Source: Choristoneura fumiferana (Eukaryota; Arthropoda; Insecta; Lepidoptera; Tortricidae). Taken from it: DNA of 64,000 bases. This document shows, piece by piece, positions 44,801-50,619 of this stretch. A program made the position numbers and the translations under genes. The DNA lies in the NCBI RefSeq assembly GCF_025370935.1, contig NC_133472.1, positions 42,899,472 to 42,963,471 of the forward strand. Direction: 5' to 3'. Below the pieces are notes generated by a model. The model was not told the origin of the DNA and searched no databases. It worked only from the letters and a program-made list of their open reading frames with translations. Within the stretch, counting starts at the first letter, position 1. Each line of letters starts with the position of its first letter.

Positions 44801-46778
44801 CAGACTAAACAAAGCTTGTACTATGGATACTAGACAACGGATAAACATACTTATATAGATAAATACATACTTAAATACATATTAAACATCCAAGACCCGA
44901 GAACTAACTTCGTATTATTCATACTTCGCAGTCAGGTCAGGTTCTCTAACCATTCGGCCATCCGGTCGTCCAAGATTTTACCCAAACAAAAACAACAATA
45001 AACAGGGTAAGTTAAATAAAAGCTTGTGAATAACTATATCGAGCATTCGGCACTTCATCCCAGCCTATATACGTCCCACTGCTGGGCACAGGCCTCCTCT
45101 CAGAACAAGAGGGCTTGGGCCATAGTTCCCACGCGGGCCCAGTGCGGATTGGGAACTTCACACGCACCATTGAATTGCTTCGCAGGTTTGTGCAGGTTTC
45201 CTCACGATGTTTTCCTTCAAAGCTCGTGGTAAATTTCAAATGTAATTCCGCACATGAATTTCGAAAAACGCAGAGGTGCGAGCCGGGGTTTGAATTGAAC
45301 CCACGGCCCTCTGCTTAAGAGGCGATAAGTCAACCCACTAGGCCACCACGGCTTCATTCGGCACTTATTGTAAGTAAATATTATACCTAGTAATGAAGAG
45401 CACTACATAACAAACTTGTCTAAACGCCAACTCACGACGAGTGGCTCCACTAGCGGCCCACGAAAGTTCCCGATTGCACCCGAACTTAGCCGACAGCACC
45501 GTTCAGTCGTATGGTCGGCACATCTCTATTTCATATCATTTGGAATGGGACACCTGAATGACCTCTCTGTACCTTTTATCTTTCGCAAGACTATTGATGA
45601 TCATGTTACAAACGATACAGTTACATGGCACGTTATGCAGACGAAATGATATCATTCCTTGTGTGGGAAGAACGAATTCATACACTAGCTTTAAAATAAA
45701 AGGCAGTAAAAGTCACTATGGTGTCCGTCTGTCTGTCGTCAAGACCATTTTTCTCAGGGAGACGCGTAGAGAGGTAACGAGCCAGAGGTCTGCTAACCCT
45801 TAAGCAATAAAAAAAAGCAAATTTCTACTGCTGTGGCGCAAACTATACTTCTTCTTAAGATCTTGATGTGTCTTAATATTGAAAGACACCTTTGAAAAAT
45901 AAGTCACAGCAAATATGTAACATTTAGCAAGGGCATGTGATCATTTACATTACCTACATGCTTTTGGTATCACAAGTAATAGTTAATGTTATTTTAAAAA
46001 CGCTTTTCAATAAAAAGACTCGTCAAGATTGATTACCCTTTCTCTAATGCTAAAAAAACGAAGTATAGCGCTGCCTCCTGCCTTGGCATAGACCCAATGC
46101 ACATTCATCTTAAGTATAATATTTAATGGATGCTTAATGAATGAAATAGCCTTAGGTGTGTCCATACTAAAGGGTTATCGCAAACTCAATGAAGATAACG
46201 CAAAAACGTGTAGACGGGGCATGAGAAACAATGAATAATTATCCTACTACATAATATGACTAGCGGCTCTGAGTTGTAAACTTCGTAAAATGGTGGAAAT
46301 ATGATATTTTTAGGGTTCCGTACGCAAAGGGTGCCAACGGGACCGTGGCGCATTCTTCTTGGCAGTGATGGTCTTTTTGAAAGGGGTGGTAGTTTAAAAA
46401 AGTGACATTAAAAATAGCCCGTAGCTGCCTACTTGCAGAAAAAAGGTTTTTTTTTTCATAGAACCTTTATAAATCGCTGAAGCAGGTATACTAAAATATT
46501 TCACTTACTGGTAAGGTTGGTAGTCCGGTTGCTGTCGTCACTGGTGGCATTGGCGGGAGTAGTGGCAGCGGCAGCGGCGGTGACAGTGACAGCGGCAGCC
46601 GCAGTGGGCTTGGCGGTCTTCGGGTCATCATTGGGCACAGACGCTGGGGGCAAACTGCTGGCCGCGATAGGGTCCGCAGGGCTGGTCGCGACATCCCGTC
46701 TGTGCCGGTTGTGGCTGTGCTCGAGAGGTATGAAGTCCTGGATCGGCACGAACGATTCGCTGTACGTGAGGTCCCATG
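17808..46778 (-). CDS. Plexin-domain-containing protein (TEM7/PLXDC-like receptor), gene span
   Basis: Eleven coding exons joined by GT-AG introns on the minus strand give 528 residues, numbered here from the first complete codon of exon 46509-46778. The family (PLXDC1/TEM7 and PLXDC2 in vertebrates) comprises single-pass cell-surface proteins; PLXDC1/2 are reported receptors for PEDF and bind extracellular matrix and cortactin. Visible parts: proline/alanine/threonine-rich linker (1-128), a segment with three N-glycosylation sites (154-196), nidogen-like domain (about 197-330) with the family motif ATQYIAPLMANFD, PSI domain (363-417) with eight cysteines, membrane span (about 469-493) and a basic tail ending RYTAATIHM. 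All phases agree across junctions. The signal-peptide exon is missing from the reconstruction. Two introns carry large tandem arrays at splice sites. Family assignment is from recognised motifs, not from a database search. Confidence 0.93.
17993..18105. repeat. Inverted repeat, about 40-bp perfect arms
   Basis: TTAAGTAGCTAATTTAAAGT with GTCGGGACCCATT at the left and the exact complement at the right, with a loop of about 18 bases. It lies in the intron between exons j and k, close to the terminal exon. Confidence 0.85.
18188..18745. mobile_element. Mariner-like element, internally deleted
   Basis: Terminal repeats GTGTCCCAAAAAGGACGCAA and the complement of GTGTCCCGAAAAGGACGCAA, flanked by TA on both sides. 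At 558 bp it is far shorter than an active element and keeps only the 5' part of a transposase ORF on the minus strand. Confidence 0.82.
18396..18650 (-). pseudogene. Truncated transposase N-terminus (helix-turn-helix)
   Basis: 84 residues beginning MAGYTKDQRVFIIEQYFKSS, with SSTVSRVVAKFRESGS and HSTGRPKTSR. This is the DUF4817-type helix-turn-helix found at the start of many arthropod mariner/Tc-like transposases. The catalytic DDE part is absent, so it cannot transpose on its own. Confidence 0.82.
18752..18862. mobile_element. Fragment of the GGGTTCCG-end repeat
   Basis: GACGGACAGGCAGACGGACG, AGAGGGTTCCGTTTTTGCC and CCGGAACCCTAAAAATG form the end part of the repeat seen at 31150-31530. Confidence 0.55.
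18880..19143 (-). pseudogene. RTE-clade LINE, C-terminus of ORF and 3' tail
   Basis: The minus strand reads LKWQWAGHI, then RTDNRWGRR, GRPQTRWSDDLRR, EAYVRQWTNIG and a stop, followed by a GATGATGATG tail. This is the conserved end of the RTE/BovB-type ORF2 protein. The frame is open, but only about 80 residues remain. It sits about 40 bases from exon j. Confidence 0.88.
19180..19358 (-). CDS. PLXDC-like exon j (membrane span)
   Basis: A 179-nt, very GC-rich exon between acceptor TTACCCAG and donor GTAAAGGT, residues 447-506. An Ala/Pro-rich juxtamembrane stretch is followed by a hydrophobic span (about 469-493: AVSAFAVIALVAALAAWLVY) and a basic start of the tail (FKNPHTRSGQMLIK). Its base composition is unlike the AT-rich introns around it. 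Confidence 0.93.
20466..20494. mobile_element. End fragment of the ATGAGGGCTATCG family
   Basis: Only the last 28 bases or so are present (GAATTCATACGCGATAGC then CCTCATTG), inside the intron between exons i and j. The other end was not found. Confidence 0.55.
20558..20683 (-). CDS. PLXDC-like exon i (PSI end and stalk)
   Basis: A 126-nt exon with acceptor GTTTCAG, residues 405-446. It completes the PSI domain (SCEKLQIVNATQC) and continues as a hydrophilic stalk with an NVT site. Two in-frame donors 9 nt apart are possible: GTATAC (chosen, exon end 20558) or GTCACC, which would add three residues (GIP). Confidence 0.85.
20873..21045. repeat. Local duplication, copy 1
   Basis: Shares GAGCTGGCACGAATGGATTG, GTATACACTTCACACAAAAG and GTCCGTCAGGTAGATAATTA with 21306-21492. 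The two copies are separated by a SINE. Confidence 0.85.
21046..21298 (-). mobile_element. tRNA-headed SINE, family A (Metulj-like)
   Basis: The complement carries GTGGCCTAGTGGTTTGACC (A-box region) and GGTTCAAACCCCGGC (B box), then the body CATCGTGAGGAAACCTGCAC. It lacks the GATGATG tail. Other copies: 21722-22028, 35748-36067, 37974-38300 and 45056-45354, with tails only at 34951-35013 and 61747-61903. Confidence 0.83.
21306..21492. repeat. Local duplication, copy 2
   Basis: Second copy of 20873-21045, about 435 bp away and nearly identical apart from small changes in the poly-A run. Confidence 0.85.
21722..22028 (-). mobile_element. SINE family A, full length
   Basis: Tail complement ATCATCATCCCAACCTATAT through the body to the head complement CCGGCCACCACGG. 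Confidence 0.87.
22085..22297 (-). mobile_element. Lep1-like Helitron
   Basis: Reverse copy: ACTAGCTTATGCCCGCGACT ... ATTTATAATATTAGTAGGGA, with the GACAGACAGACAGACAGAG tract. It ends 88 bases from exon h's donor. Confidence 0.68.
22385..22457 (-). CDS. PLXDC-like exon h (PSI core)
   Basis: A 73-nt exon between acceptor TCAACAG and donor GTAAGTAT, residues 381-404. CSWCEQVRKCSSGTDRNKQD supplies three more PSI cysteines and matches the vertebrate CSWC/RCSSG/RQDW pattern. No simple ORF scan shows it because it is short. Confidence 0.92.
22857..23121. mobile_element. hAT-type non-autonomous element
   Basis: CAGGGTTTCTCAAACTTATG and ACTTTGAGTAACCCTG ends, 8-bp duplication CACTAGAA / CACTAAAA (one mismatch) at 22849-22856 and 23122-23129. 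Contains a run of 12 C. Confidence 0.85.
23193..23475. mobile_element. tRNA-headed SINE, family C, with inverted duplication
   Basis: The SINE runs on the minus strand from 23400 to about 23200, with tRNA-like boxes complementary at 23340-23400. Its 3'-side sequence is then repeated in inverse order at 23402-23467, giving arms of about 63 bp around the head. Related SINEs: 24265-24422, 41998-42125, 43090-43235 and 43487-43705. Confidence 0.8.
23746..23897 (-). CDS. PLXDC-like exon g (start of PSI domain)
   Basis: A 152-nt exon with acceptor TTTCCACAG and donor GTGAGTAG, residues 330-380. It holds RRKTIYEYHRV and LPTCLQYDTCESC, giving the first three PSI cysteines (363, 369, 372). Leaves in phase 0 after EFN. 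Confidence 0.93.
24265..24422 (-). mobile_element. SINE family C, internally deleted
   Basis: GATTGGTTTTTTGGAATC, CGGTCATCCCGTAAAACC and GACCAGCACTGGGAATCGAA; the anticodon-side segment of the head is lost. Confidence 0.78.
24418..24687. repeat. Dispersed repeat, copy 1 (GTGACGTCACATGCCAG)
   Basis: ATCGGTTGAAAATTGGATTT, CTTTTCTCTATGCAGCAAGT and CGATAACAGGCATTGTGTAG match 62033-62345. Confidence 0.82.
24711..24977 (+). mobile_element. Retroposon 3' end, family D, beside exon f
   Basis: Copy ending in a run of 12 A at 24966-24977, only 13 bases from exon f's donor on the opposite strand. It is joined at its left to a SINE family B scrap (GGTGTCAAGTGTCCCATG). Confidence 0.78.
24991..25197 (-). 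CDS. PLXDC-like exon f
   Basis: A 207-nt exon between acceptor TTCCGCAG and donor GTAAGTAT, residues 261-329. It completes the nidogen-like domain with LWENVNLRE, TFAVTLYKNGDIVFAYKDIP and HPVKVGLSDAY, close to the vertebrate family. It enters and leaves in phase 1. A LINE/SINE 3' end lies directly against its donor side. Confidence 0.94.
25222..25535. mobile_element. Dispersed repeat between exon f and the 133-bp array
   Basis: Begins CCGGCCAAGAGCGTGTCGG and contains AGGGCTCCGTAGCC. It is a member of the GGGTTCCGTA group and forms the left flank of the array. Confidence 0.5.
25539..27430 (-). repeat. 133-bp tandem array of exon end plus 5' splice site (14 donors)
   Basis: Near-identical 133-bp units, each holding about 109 bases of exon e, a GTAAGTGG donor and about 24 bases of intron. 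Exon/intron boundaries fall at 27317, 27184, 27051, 26918, 26785, 26652, 26519, 26386, 26253, 26120, 25987, 25854, 25721 and 25588. A partial fifteenth unit ends at 25539. Two units have the weaker donor GTAAGCGG (26120, 26652). The unit is not a multiple of three and its read-through frame contains a stop, so distal donors would give truncated products. Confidence 0.97.
27317..27509 (-). CDS. PLXDC-like exon e, origin of the 133-bp array
   Basis: Acceptor CCACAG at 27510-27515 and donor GTAAGTGG at 27309-27316 bound 193 nt, residues 197-260 plus one base. It codes LSFNFPFYG, VATGGFLYTGE and ATQYIAPLMANFD, the most conserved stretch of the family. The last 109 or so bases and the donor are repeated 13 more times downstream. 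Only this first donor avoids a stop codon, because read-through reaches TAA in the second unit. The phase-1 exit matches the next exon. Confidence 0.92.
27520..30480. other. Intron d-e, mostly unique AT-rich sequence
   Basis: No coding exon is recognised between exons e and d. 28270-28345 has ACTGCAATGTGGTCGAAACG, a word also at 2015-2060 in another repeat. 28795-28850 is a GC-richer patch with GAGCGAGGCGAGCGAGCGG. Confidence 0.5.
30483..30645. repeat. Dispersed repeat next to exon d, copy 1
   Basis: GCAGGACGGAACTCTTCAAC, ATGGCATCGACTTGAAATTT and GTAGTTTGGGTGACAATGCA match 49829-49980. The repeat ends about 15 bases from exon d's donor. Confidence 0.75.
30661..30789 (-). CDS. PLXDC-like exon d
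   Basis: A 129-nt phase-0 exon (residues 154-196) with acceptor GTTCCAG and donor GTCAGT. It carries three N-glycosylation sequons (NST, NET, NIT) and the family motif ILSNSHRRAT that precedes the nidogen-like domain; human PLXDC2 has a matching ILSNTHRQA segment. The donor has C at +3, weaker than its neighbours, and a dispersed repeat begins about 20 bases into the intron. Confidence 0.92.
30812..30890 (-). mobile_element. SINE family B tail fragment
   Basis: Only the 3' part (AAATATCATGGGACTATTG, GACCTAGTCCCAAATTAAGG) remains, next to exon d. Confidence 0.75.
30977..31146 (+). mobile_element. Retroposon family D, 3' truncated
   Basis: Matches the first 165 bases or so of 16387-16664 and is then replaced by the repeat at 31150-31530. 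Confidence 0.72.
31150..31530. mobile_element. Dispersed repeat with GGGTTCCG end
   Basis: Reverse-oriented relative of 5455-5985, ending ACTATAAGGGTTCCGTTTTC. It includes a short GACGGACGGACGGACAGACA tract, and lies between exons c and d. Confidence 0.55.
31862..31935 (-). CDS. PLXDC-like exon c
   Basis: A 74-nt exon between acceptor CTTTTTACAG and donor GTAAGTAT, coding residues 129-153 (NITTAVFDDQLQMIEAQKN). Enters in phase 1 and leaves in phase 0. Its acceptor pyrimidine tract is fused to the end of the 82-bp minisatellite: the repeat starts a few bases upstream of the AG. Confidence 0.85.
31940..33495. repeat. 82-bp minisatellite, about 19 units, at a 3' splice site
   Basis: Units begin near 31952, 32034, 32116, 32197, 32279 and so on, mostly every 82 bases, with a few 1-4 base deletions (near 32197, 33262 and 33340). 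Shared words include GTCCGTCAAATGTTTGCAAG and AATTTGATCCTCCTAATCC. Units differ mainly by CTTTTAACC versus CTTATAACC. The array fills most of the 1.95-kb intron between exons b and c and touches the exon c acceptor. Confidence 0.97.
33525..33715 (+). mobile_element. Lep1-like Helitron, partial
   Basis: ATCCTACTAACATTGTAAATG, CACGCTGAAACGGCTG and TTCCCACGGGATAGGGATAA. It abuts the end of the 82-bp array and is followed by a second partial end copy to 33845. Confidence 0.62.
33888..34004 (-). CDS. PLXDC-like exon b
   Basis: Acceptor TTTTCCAG and donor GTGAGTAT bound a 117-nt exon, entered and left in phase 1, coding residues 90-128 (VPASVTQIPLLG, then KVSDPILPDD). It follows an intron of about 12.5 kb full of transposons. 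The downstream intron is largely the 82-bp tandem array. Confidence 0.85.
34021..34288 (-). mobile_element. SINE family B, near full length
   Basis: Includes tail, body and the complementary head (CCCGGGACCTC, GGTTCTCTAACCACTTGG). It lies 17 bases from exon b's acceptor. Confidence 0.85.
34335..34485. repeat. 27-bp tandem repeat, 5-6 units
   Basis: Units of the form CATCAAAGCGTGCATAAATA followed by TCTGACA repeat five full times and one partial time inside the large intron between exons a and b. 27 is a multiple of three, so an open frame appears on the minus strand by chance; nothing suggests it is translated. Confidence 0.92.
34951..35013 (+). mobile_element. SINE family A, 3' tail only
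   Basis: GAGGCCTGTGCCCAGCAGTG then GATGATGATGATGATG; the 5' part is missing. Confidence 0.8.
35690..36345 (+). mobile_element. Lep1-like Helitron split by a SINE
   Basis: The 5' part (CCTACAATATTATAAATGCG) is at 35690-35747. The rest resumes at 36079 (CTCCTTCACGCTGAAACGGC) and ends GCGAAGTCGCGGGTAAACTAG. Confidence 0.7.
35748..36067 (+). mobile_element. SINE family A inserted in a Lep1-like Helitron
   Basis: Full-length SINE with an 11-bp target duplication ATATGTTTTTT at 35737-35747 and 36068-36078. The host Helitron continues on both sides. Confidence 0.9.
36500..36702. repeat. Inverted repeat with about 85-bp arms
   Basis: TAATATTCGAGCTAACATGA, GAGGGCGCA and a GC-rich outer part (GCGGCGCGGCTC) pair with the complement to the right of 36608. 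Inserted in another Lep1-like copy (36345-36720). Confidence 0.83.
36955..37128. mobile_element. Palindromic MITE (TTCATGAACCAAT family)
   Basis: TTTTTCATGAACCAATTAGA and the complementary CTATTGGTTCATGAAAAAC flank GCTCCGCTCAG/CTGAGCGGAG arms. Partial relatives are at 38560-38670, 42900-42957 and 48785-48845. Confidence 0.72.
37776..38527. mobile_element. PIF/Harbinger-type TIR element interrupted by a SINE
   Basis: AGGACACAGCTCATTAGATC and the complement of GAGCTGTGACCT at the right; the inverted ends continue for about 48 bases (CACCCGGCACCCGA). Flanked by TAA at 37773-37775 and 38528-38530. GC-rich inside, no ORF. The SINE at 37974-38300 was added later. Confidence 0.85.
37974..38300 (-). 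mobile_element. SINE family A with 11-bp target duplication
   Basis: Perfect duplication TTCGTACGCTT at 37963-37973 and 38301-38311. It carries a small extra duplication of its head (CAAACCACTAGGCCACCA) at the right end. Confidence 0.92.
38866..39405. repeat. Unclassified dispersed repeat, copy 1
   Basis: Shares GTACAGAAGTCAATCT, CATACCTACGCTCGGCGG, AAACTATCGTGGTAG and GCACTCGTATCTAG with 48432-48725; this copy has an extra 39190-39290 segment (ATCTGCCTGTGGCAGAG). Confidence 0.75.
39760..39836 (+). mobile_element. Retroposon family D, 3' end only
   Basis: GGCGGTGGTGATCTCTTACC and CACTTGCTCGTTTGCC followed by an A-rich tail. Confidence 0.72.
40549..40925. repeat. Dispersed repeat with GGGCGGTA hairpin, copy 1
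   Basis: Starts with an imperfect inverted pair (AAGGGCGGTAAATAAGG / ATTCTAGTACCGCCC) and continues through GGCTGCGCTCTTGG, AGCACATTAAGGTCGAGGG and AACCAAGGTAGCCTGCATGT. Copy 2 is 49985-50460. Confidence 0.78.
40969..41397. mobile_element. ATGAGGGCTATCG-family element, reversed copy
   Basis: Complete copy in the opposite orientation to 3689-4120, within the intron between exons a and b. Confidence 0.85.
41508..41830. mobile_element. Dispersed element with CCCCGAC ends
   Basis: AACCCCCGACTTTGTC at the left and GAGTCGGGGTTAAAAA at the right; the inside has AAAACGGCTAAACCAATTTT. Non-autonomous; class unclear. Confidence 0.5.
41998..42125 (+). mobile_element. SINE family C, 5' half
   Basis: CCAGCGGTGGTGTAGGGGTT (A-box region), GGTTCGATTCCCAGCGCTGG (B box) and the TTCTGTGCATCCATG body. 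It is followed at 42127-42172 by an RTE 3' end word (GCCTTTGTCCAGCAGTGGAC). Confidence 0.8.
42689..42863. mobile_element. GTACCATCAGCC MITE, simple copy
   Basis: GTACCATCAGCCAAATAAGT to CATGTTTGGCTGATAGTA, about 175 bp; shows the uninterrupted form of 2681-3237. Confidence 0.82.
43109..43626. repeat. Long palindrome of two inverted SINE family C copies plus unique arms
   Basis: Left arm 43109-43350 and right arm 43376-43626 are complementary along almost their whole length; the loop is about 25 bases. Each arm holds a SINE head and about 110 bases of other sequence (CTACTTAAGCAGCGACACTA). The transcript of either strand would fold into a hairpin of about 240 bp. Confidence 0.9.
43920..44160. 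repeat. Inverted repeat with TAACC core
   Basis: AACGTTTGGCAACCAGTTTC, AACTGTAAATATTTCAGGAT and their complements flank a core holding three CCTAA units (44048-44064). Probably a palindromic MITE. Confidence 0.7.
44749..44968 (-). mobile_element. SINE family B with internal deletion
   Basis: Reverse copy lacking the B-box part, with GCAGTCAGGTCAGGTTCTC joined directly to the body. Confidence 0.78.
45056..45354 (-). mobile_element. SINE family A with 12-bp target duplication
   Basis: Perfect duplication CATTCGGCACTT at 45044-45055 and 45355-45366. Confidence 0.92.
46341..46452 (+). mobile_element. LINE 3' end, family E, fragment
   Basis: GGCGCATTCTTCTTGGCAGT and TGATGGTCTTTTTGAAAGG match 17405-17630; it lies about 50 bases from exon a's donor. 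Confidence 0.65.
46509..46778 (-). CDS. PLXDC-like exon a (most upstream exon found)
   Basis: The exon follows acceptor TTTTACAG and ends at donor GTAAGTGA. It begins in the middle of a codon, so at least one upstream coding exon must supply the first base and the signal peptide. It encodes residues 1-89: an opening WDLTYSESF segment, a dibasic HRRD, then a low-complexity Ala/Thr/Pro stretch and an NRT glycosylation site. The alanine-rich part is GC-rich and repetitive in codon use. Ends in phase 1. Confidence 0.85.
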
Positions 46779-46849
46779 CTGTAAAAGAAAGTACGGTCAG
46801 TAAACAAGGCACTACACCTCATAATAAAAAAAATGTTAAGAAGCTGCTA

Positions 46850-46952
46850 GAAGTGCCAAATTCGAACTTCGTACCTTGCCATCCCGCTGACGCTAATATT
46901 ATTGAATGCGAGAGTGAGTGGGACGGTACGATACGAACTTTGATTATCGAAA
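46850..46952. mobile_element. CGAAGTTCG-family MITE
   Basis: GCCAAATTCGAACTTCGTAC and ACGATACGAACTTTGATTAT bound the element 72 bases upstream of exon a. Confidence 0.65.
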
Positions 46953-47089
46953 ATCTCCTGATGGTGACTGTGCACAGTAAAGTGCTGAGGTTCAGTCATT
47001 GGTCGATAAGTCGGTTATATTGTATTCCGATCCAATTTATGAAAAGTGTAAGCAAAGACGCCATTTATCCGAGACATTCAATGATGTGA

Positions 47090-47860
47090 AAACCTAGAAC
47101 CTATTGCAAAATAATTAATCTGTTCAGTAAATCGATTAATTTATTACTTAATTCAATAGATCAATTGTCTATTTTATTATTTACAATACTTGATTTCATT
47201 CCAAAGACTGTTTATTCAATTATAAAAACAGTAACTATTTTTTTATTTTAAGGAAAGTAAATAAAAATCGCTTTTTCATCCGCGCATTAATCGATTTTTA
47301 AAATGTCAAATTTTCCACCATCTCTACGCTAATCTATGCTACTACAGATTATACACATGTTTCAATCAAGAGATAACGTCATATTTTGACGAACATTTTT
47401 CAAATGAAAAATAAATATTGAAATCAAGTGAATTTTGGTGAAAAAAGTGATTAGACATCTAGTTAAAAGACACGAATTATAGATAAATGTGTTATTGATT
47501 CGATTCGACCCAGTGAGTGTTTATACAAGAATTTGGATGAAATCGGTTTGTTTACACTTTTCATAAATTAGATCGAAATACAATATAATGTAAATGTATA
47601 GCATGCGGGGAATTCCAGCATTCGGAAAATCGTTGAGCACTAACTCGTTCGATATAAAGGCATCGGGTATTCCCCGCATGCTGCCTATCGACCAATGAAA
47701 TTCATCGACAGCTTGGTTTCTTTTTCTTTTCTTTCTATTCTATCTATTATTTTAAAATTTATGACGGTGGAAGCATTCTACACTTCTACTGAACGTAGAT
47801 ATAGTTTAGATATAATTAGTGTTTAGTATTGTAACTAAGGACCCCATACATCCCTGTAGT
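47090..47860. other. AT-rich sequence upstream of exon a
   Basis: No exon found. A short inverted pair AGCATGCGGGGAAT / ATTCCCCGCATGCT (47602-47684) could be the ends of a small MITE. Confidence 0.45.
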
Positions 47861-47861
47861 A

Positions 47862-48080
47862 TTATTATTATTTGATTTTTTTTCTTTAATTGTATACTAT
47901 AGTTTTTAAGTATTTTATTTGTAATTATATTATTATGAAAAAATGACTTTCGCCCAAGTTTCTTGCGGCGCATTCTTCTTGGCAATGATGGTCTTTCCGA
48001 AAGCGCTGGTAGTTTAAAAAATGACGTGTATAAGTACCCATCACGGCCTATTTACTGAATAAATGATTTGAATTTGAATC
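47862..48080 (+). mobile_element. LINE 3' end, family E
   Basis: Close copy of 17405-17630 with a TTTGAATTTGAA tail. Confidence 0.72.
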
Positions 48081-48431
48081 TAAATCCGGGCACGGCACGG
48101 AAAATAATTTAAATATATATTTACCTACAGACATATTTACTAAAAATTTCAGTGTCGTCATCTCTTTCTTTAATATAGCAGTGAGTGCGTCACGCGTCGC
48201 AGGTTTGGCGTGTTTATGTTATTCTACTAATAATATAATGCGAAAGTTTGTGATATGCGTGTGTGCGTGTGTGTGTATGTTTGTTATTCTTCCACGCGAA
48301 AACGGCTGGACGGATTTGGTATGTGGACAGAGATGTACTGAATAATCCTTTCCTATCGTATTTTCTCGGAAACGTTCGGATTTGTTATGCTACTATAGTC
48401 AGCCTTACACCGTATCATATAATGGCCGTAT

Positions 48432-48725
48432 AGGTACAGAAGTCAATCTCCTGTATGTACTTCAATTTTCATACCTACGCTCGGCGGTCGCTCTAAGGTT
48501 GTCAACTATGGCTTATGCACCAAAAAACTATCGTGGTAGCAGCACTCGTATCTAGTTGTTGGATTTATTGTTGAGAACGAAACGGGAAGAATAGAAATAT
48601 AAATTAATAATAACTAAAATATTTTAATGTTAATGTTATTTACAAATTTGTCACAGAAAATATTGGCGAAATAAATGCACGATTATTATTATATTTTGAA
48701 GTGTAATAAATTCGCATTCTCCTCA
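48432..48725. repeat. Unclassified dispersed repeat, copy 2
   Basis: Second copy of 38866-39405, without the extra segment. Confidence 0.75.
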
Positions 48726-49431
48726 TAAAGATATGGTAGAGGAAGGTCGCATCAAGAGATTAATAATTGATATACCAATAATGTGCGAGGATGTGTTGCG
48801 AGGGTTGTTTTTCGTAAACCAATAGAAACGCTTCAATAACACATCCTTCGATTCACACTTCGATTTTCGAATTTCTTAGTAGCCCCCAGGCCCTGACTCC
48901 CAGCTATAGAGGCTTATCATTTATCCAAGCTTCGCTGTATTATCTCGCATGTTATGAAAAAATCCCATGTCCGGTGTTAGCTGATAACCTTTGACTCAGC
49001 GGACGCGGATACGCAATGCAATAACTAGCTAAATATAAGATAATCCTTAGTATTATTAAATTAATTAAAAATAAAATCTGTTGTAAATTTCACGTTAACG
49101 ATTATCCATGGGCGGTTTCCATCAGGCGACCTACCTGCTCGATTGCTCCCTATCAAATAAAATAGTAGATTCTTTGACAAGGGACGAAAACAAGCCATAG
49201 TGACACGAGATGTTTAACCACCCGAGCAGAGCGAGGGTGGCTATAGTTCGAGTGTCGTTATGGTTGTTTAGTCTCGCATTAAACACTACTTTTCACTTTG
49301 AATGCCAGGAAAAAAACGACGTTCTATACAAAATTAATTATAATATTACTTTTTTAGAACGTACGCTCAATACGAGTAATGAACATCTGTTTAAAATTCA
49401 AGTTTTTTTTCTGACTGTATTTGAATTGTCA

Positions 49432-49436
<5 letters not shown>

Positions 49437-49469
<33 letters not shown>

Positions 49470-49472
49470 TTG

Positions 49473-49504
<32 letters not shown>

Positions 49505-49506
49505 CA
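49437..49506. repeat. AT dinucleotide microsatellite
   Basis: Long TA/AT runs broken only by AAATATTGAT. Confidence 0.95.
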
Positions 49507-49828
49507 ACATATTTAATATACCAAATTTCAAGCCAATTGCAATCCAATCACAGGATGTGGGTCAAAATGTACCTACTTACAAGATTTGACCCTAACGTAC
49601 AAAAACAACAACAACAACCTAAAGGCAAGTTAAATGGGTATTTCTCCACTAATTGGAAAATTTGAACAGTCCCCAGCCAACTTTCTCCTAAAATTATGTA
49701 ACACGAATTGAAGAGCAAAGATGGTTTTGCACCATAAGTACTGTGTACAAATGTCAAACTTATCAATTCTTTTTATATTGGTCGGATTGACCTGTGGCAT
49801 ACTTATGTAATATATATACATATGGTGG

Positions 49829-49980
49829 CAATACAATAATCTGGCCGTGACATCCCGGTGGTCCAGGCAGCATCGTCTCTGCAGGACGGAACTCCTCAAC
49901 GGTGTATGGCATCGACTTGAAATTTGGTACGGAAATGTAGTTTGGATGACAATGCACGTACAGTCAACAAAAAGTACAGT
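49829..49980. repeat. Dispersed repeat, copy 2
   Basis: Matches 30483-30645 at roughly nine of ten positions by eye. Confidence 0.75.
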
Positions 49981-49984
49981 GCAA

Positions 49985-50460
49985 TAGTACATTGTGTCTT
50001 AAGGGCGGTAAATAAGGAATTACGAACGAGTATATTTGAAGCCCGAAGTCGAAGACTGAGGGCTTTAATGAGTCGATGTTCGTAATTCTAGTACCGCCCG
50101 TGCGACATACAATGTTTTTCATCACATTTGCGAGTAAATTTTTATATTTGTAAAAGAAAAAATATAATTCCTCTAAATGTTGCCAATATATTAGGCTGCG
50201 CTCTTGGCAGCGCCGCCCTCCCCCTCCCGCATCACGAGCTGCAACGTGCGTGTGCATCTAGTCCTGCAGCAGCGCGCGCAGCATCATCAGTACGGACATT
50301 GACTCATTGACCGTCCTTGGGCTTCATGGCAAGAAAATGTGTACGCGCAATGACTCATTTACCGACCACGGGCTTCATGACAAGCACATTAAGGTCGAGG
50401 GTTTTATTTGGGGGGGTTGCAGTTGCAACCAAGGTAGCCTGCATGTTACGATACTGTTTA
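49985..50460. repeat. Dispersed repeat with GGGCGGTA hairpin, copy 2
   Basis: Matches 40549-40925, with an insertion GAAGCCCGAAGTCGAAG in the loop and a duplicated TGACTCATT...CGGGCTTCATG part. Confidence 0.78.
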
Positions 50461-50619
50461 CGAGCAACTGTGATGAAAAAACTTATTGTTCATACAATAT
50501 TGCGCCATCAAAGAAAGTGCCATTAATACAATGATTGAATCATCTGTCATAAATGAAAACTCCTTTATTGATGATGATGTAGAATGCGACAACGGAAACA
50601 GCAAAAGTTCATATTTTTA

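Noticed and set aside
46517..47089. 190-residue plus-strand ORF
   Set aside because: It is antisense to exon a and inherits openness from the alanine/threonine-rich codons there, then runs into a MITE.
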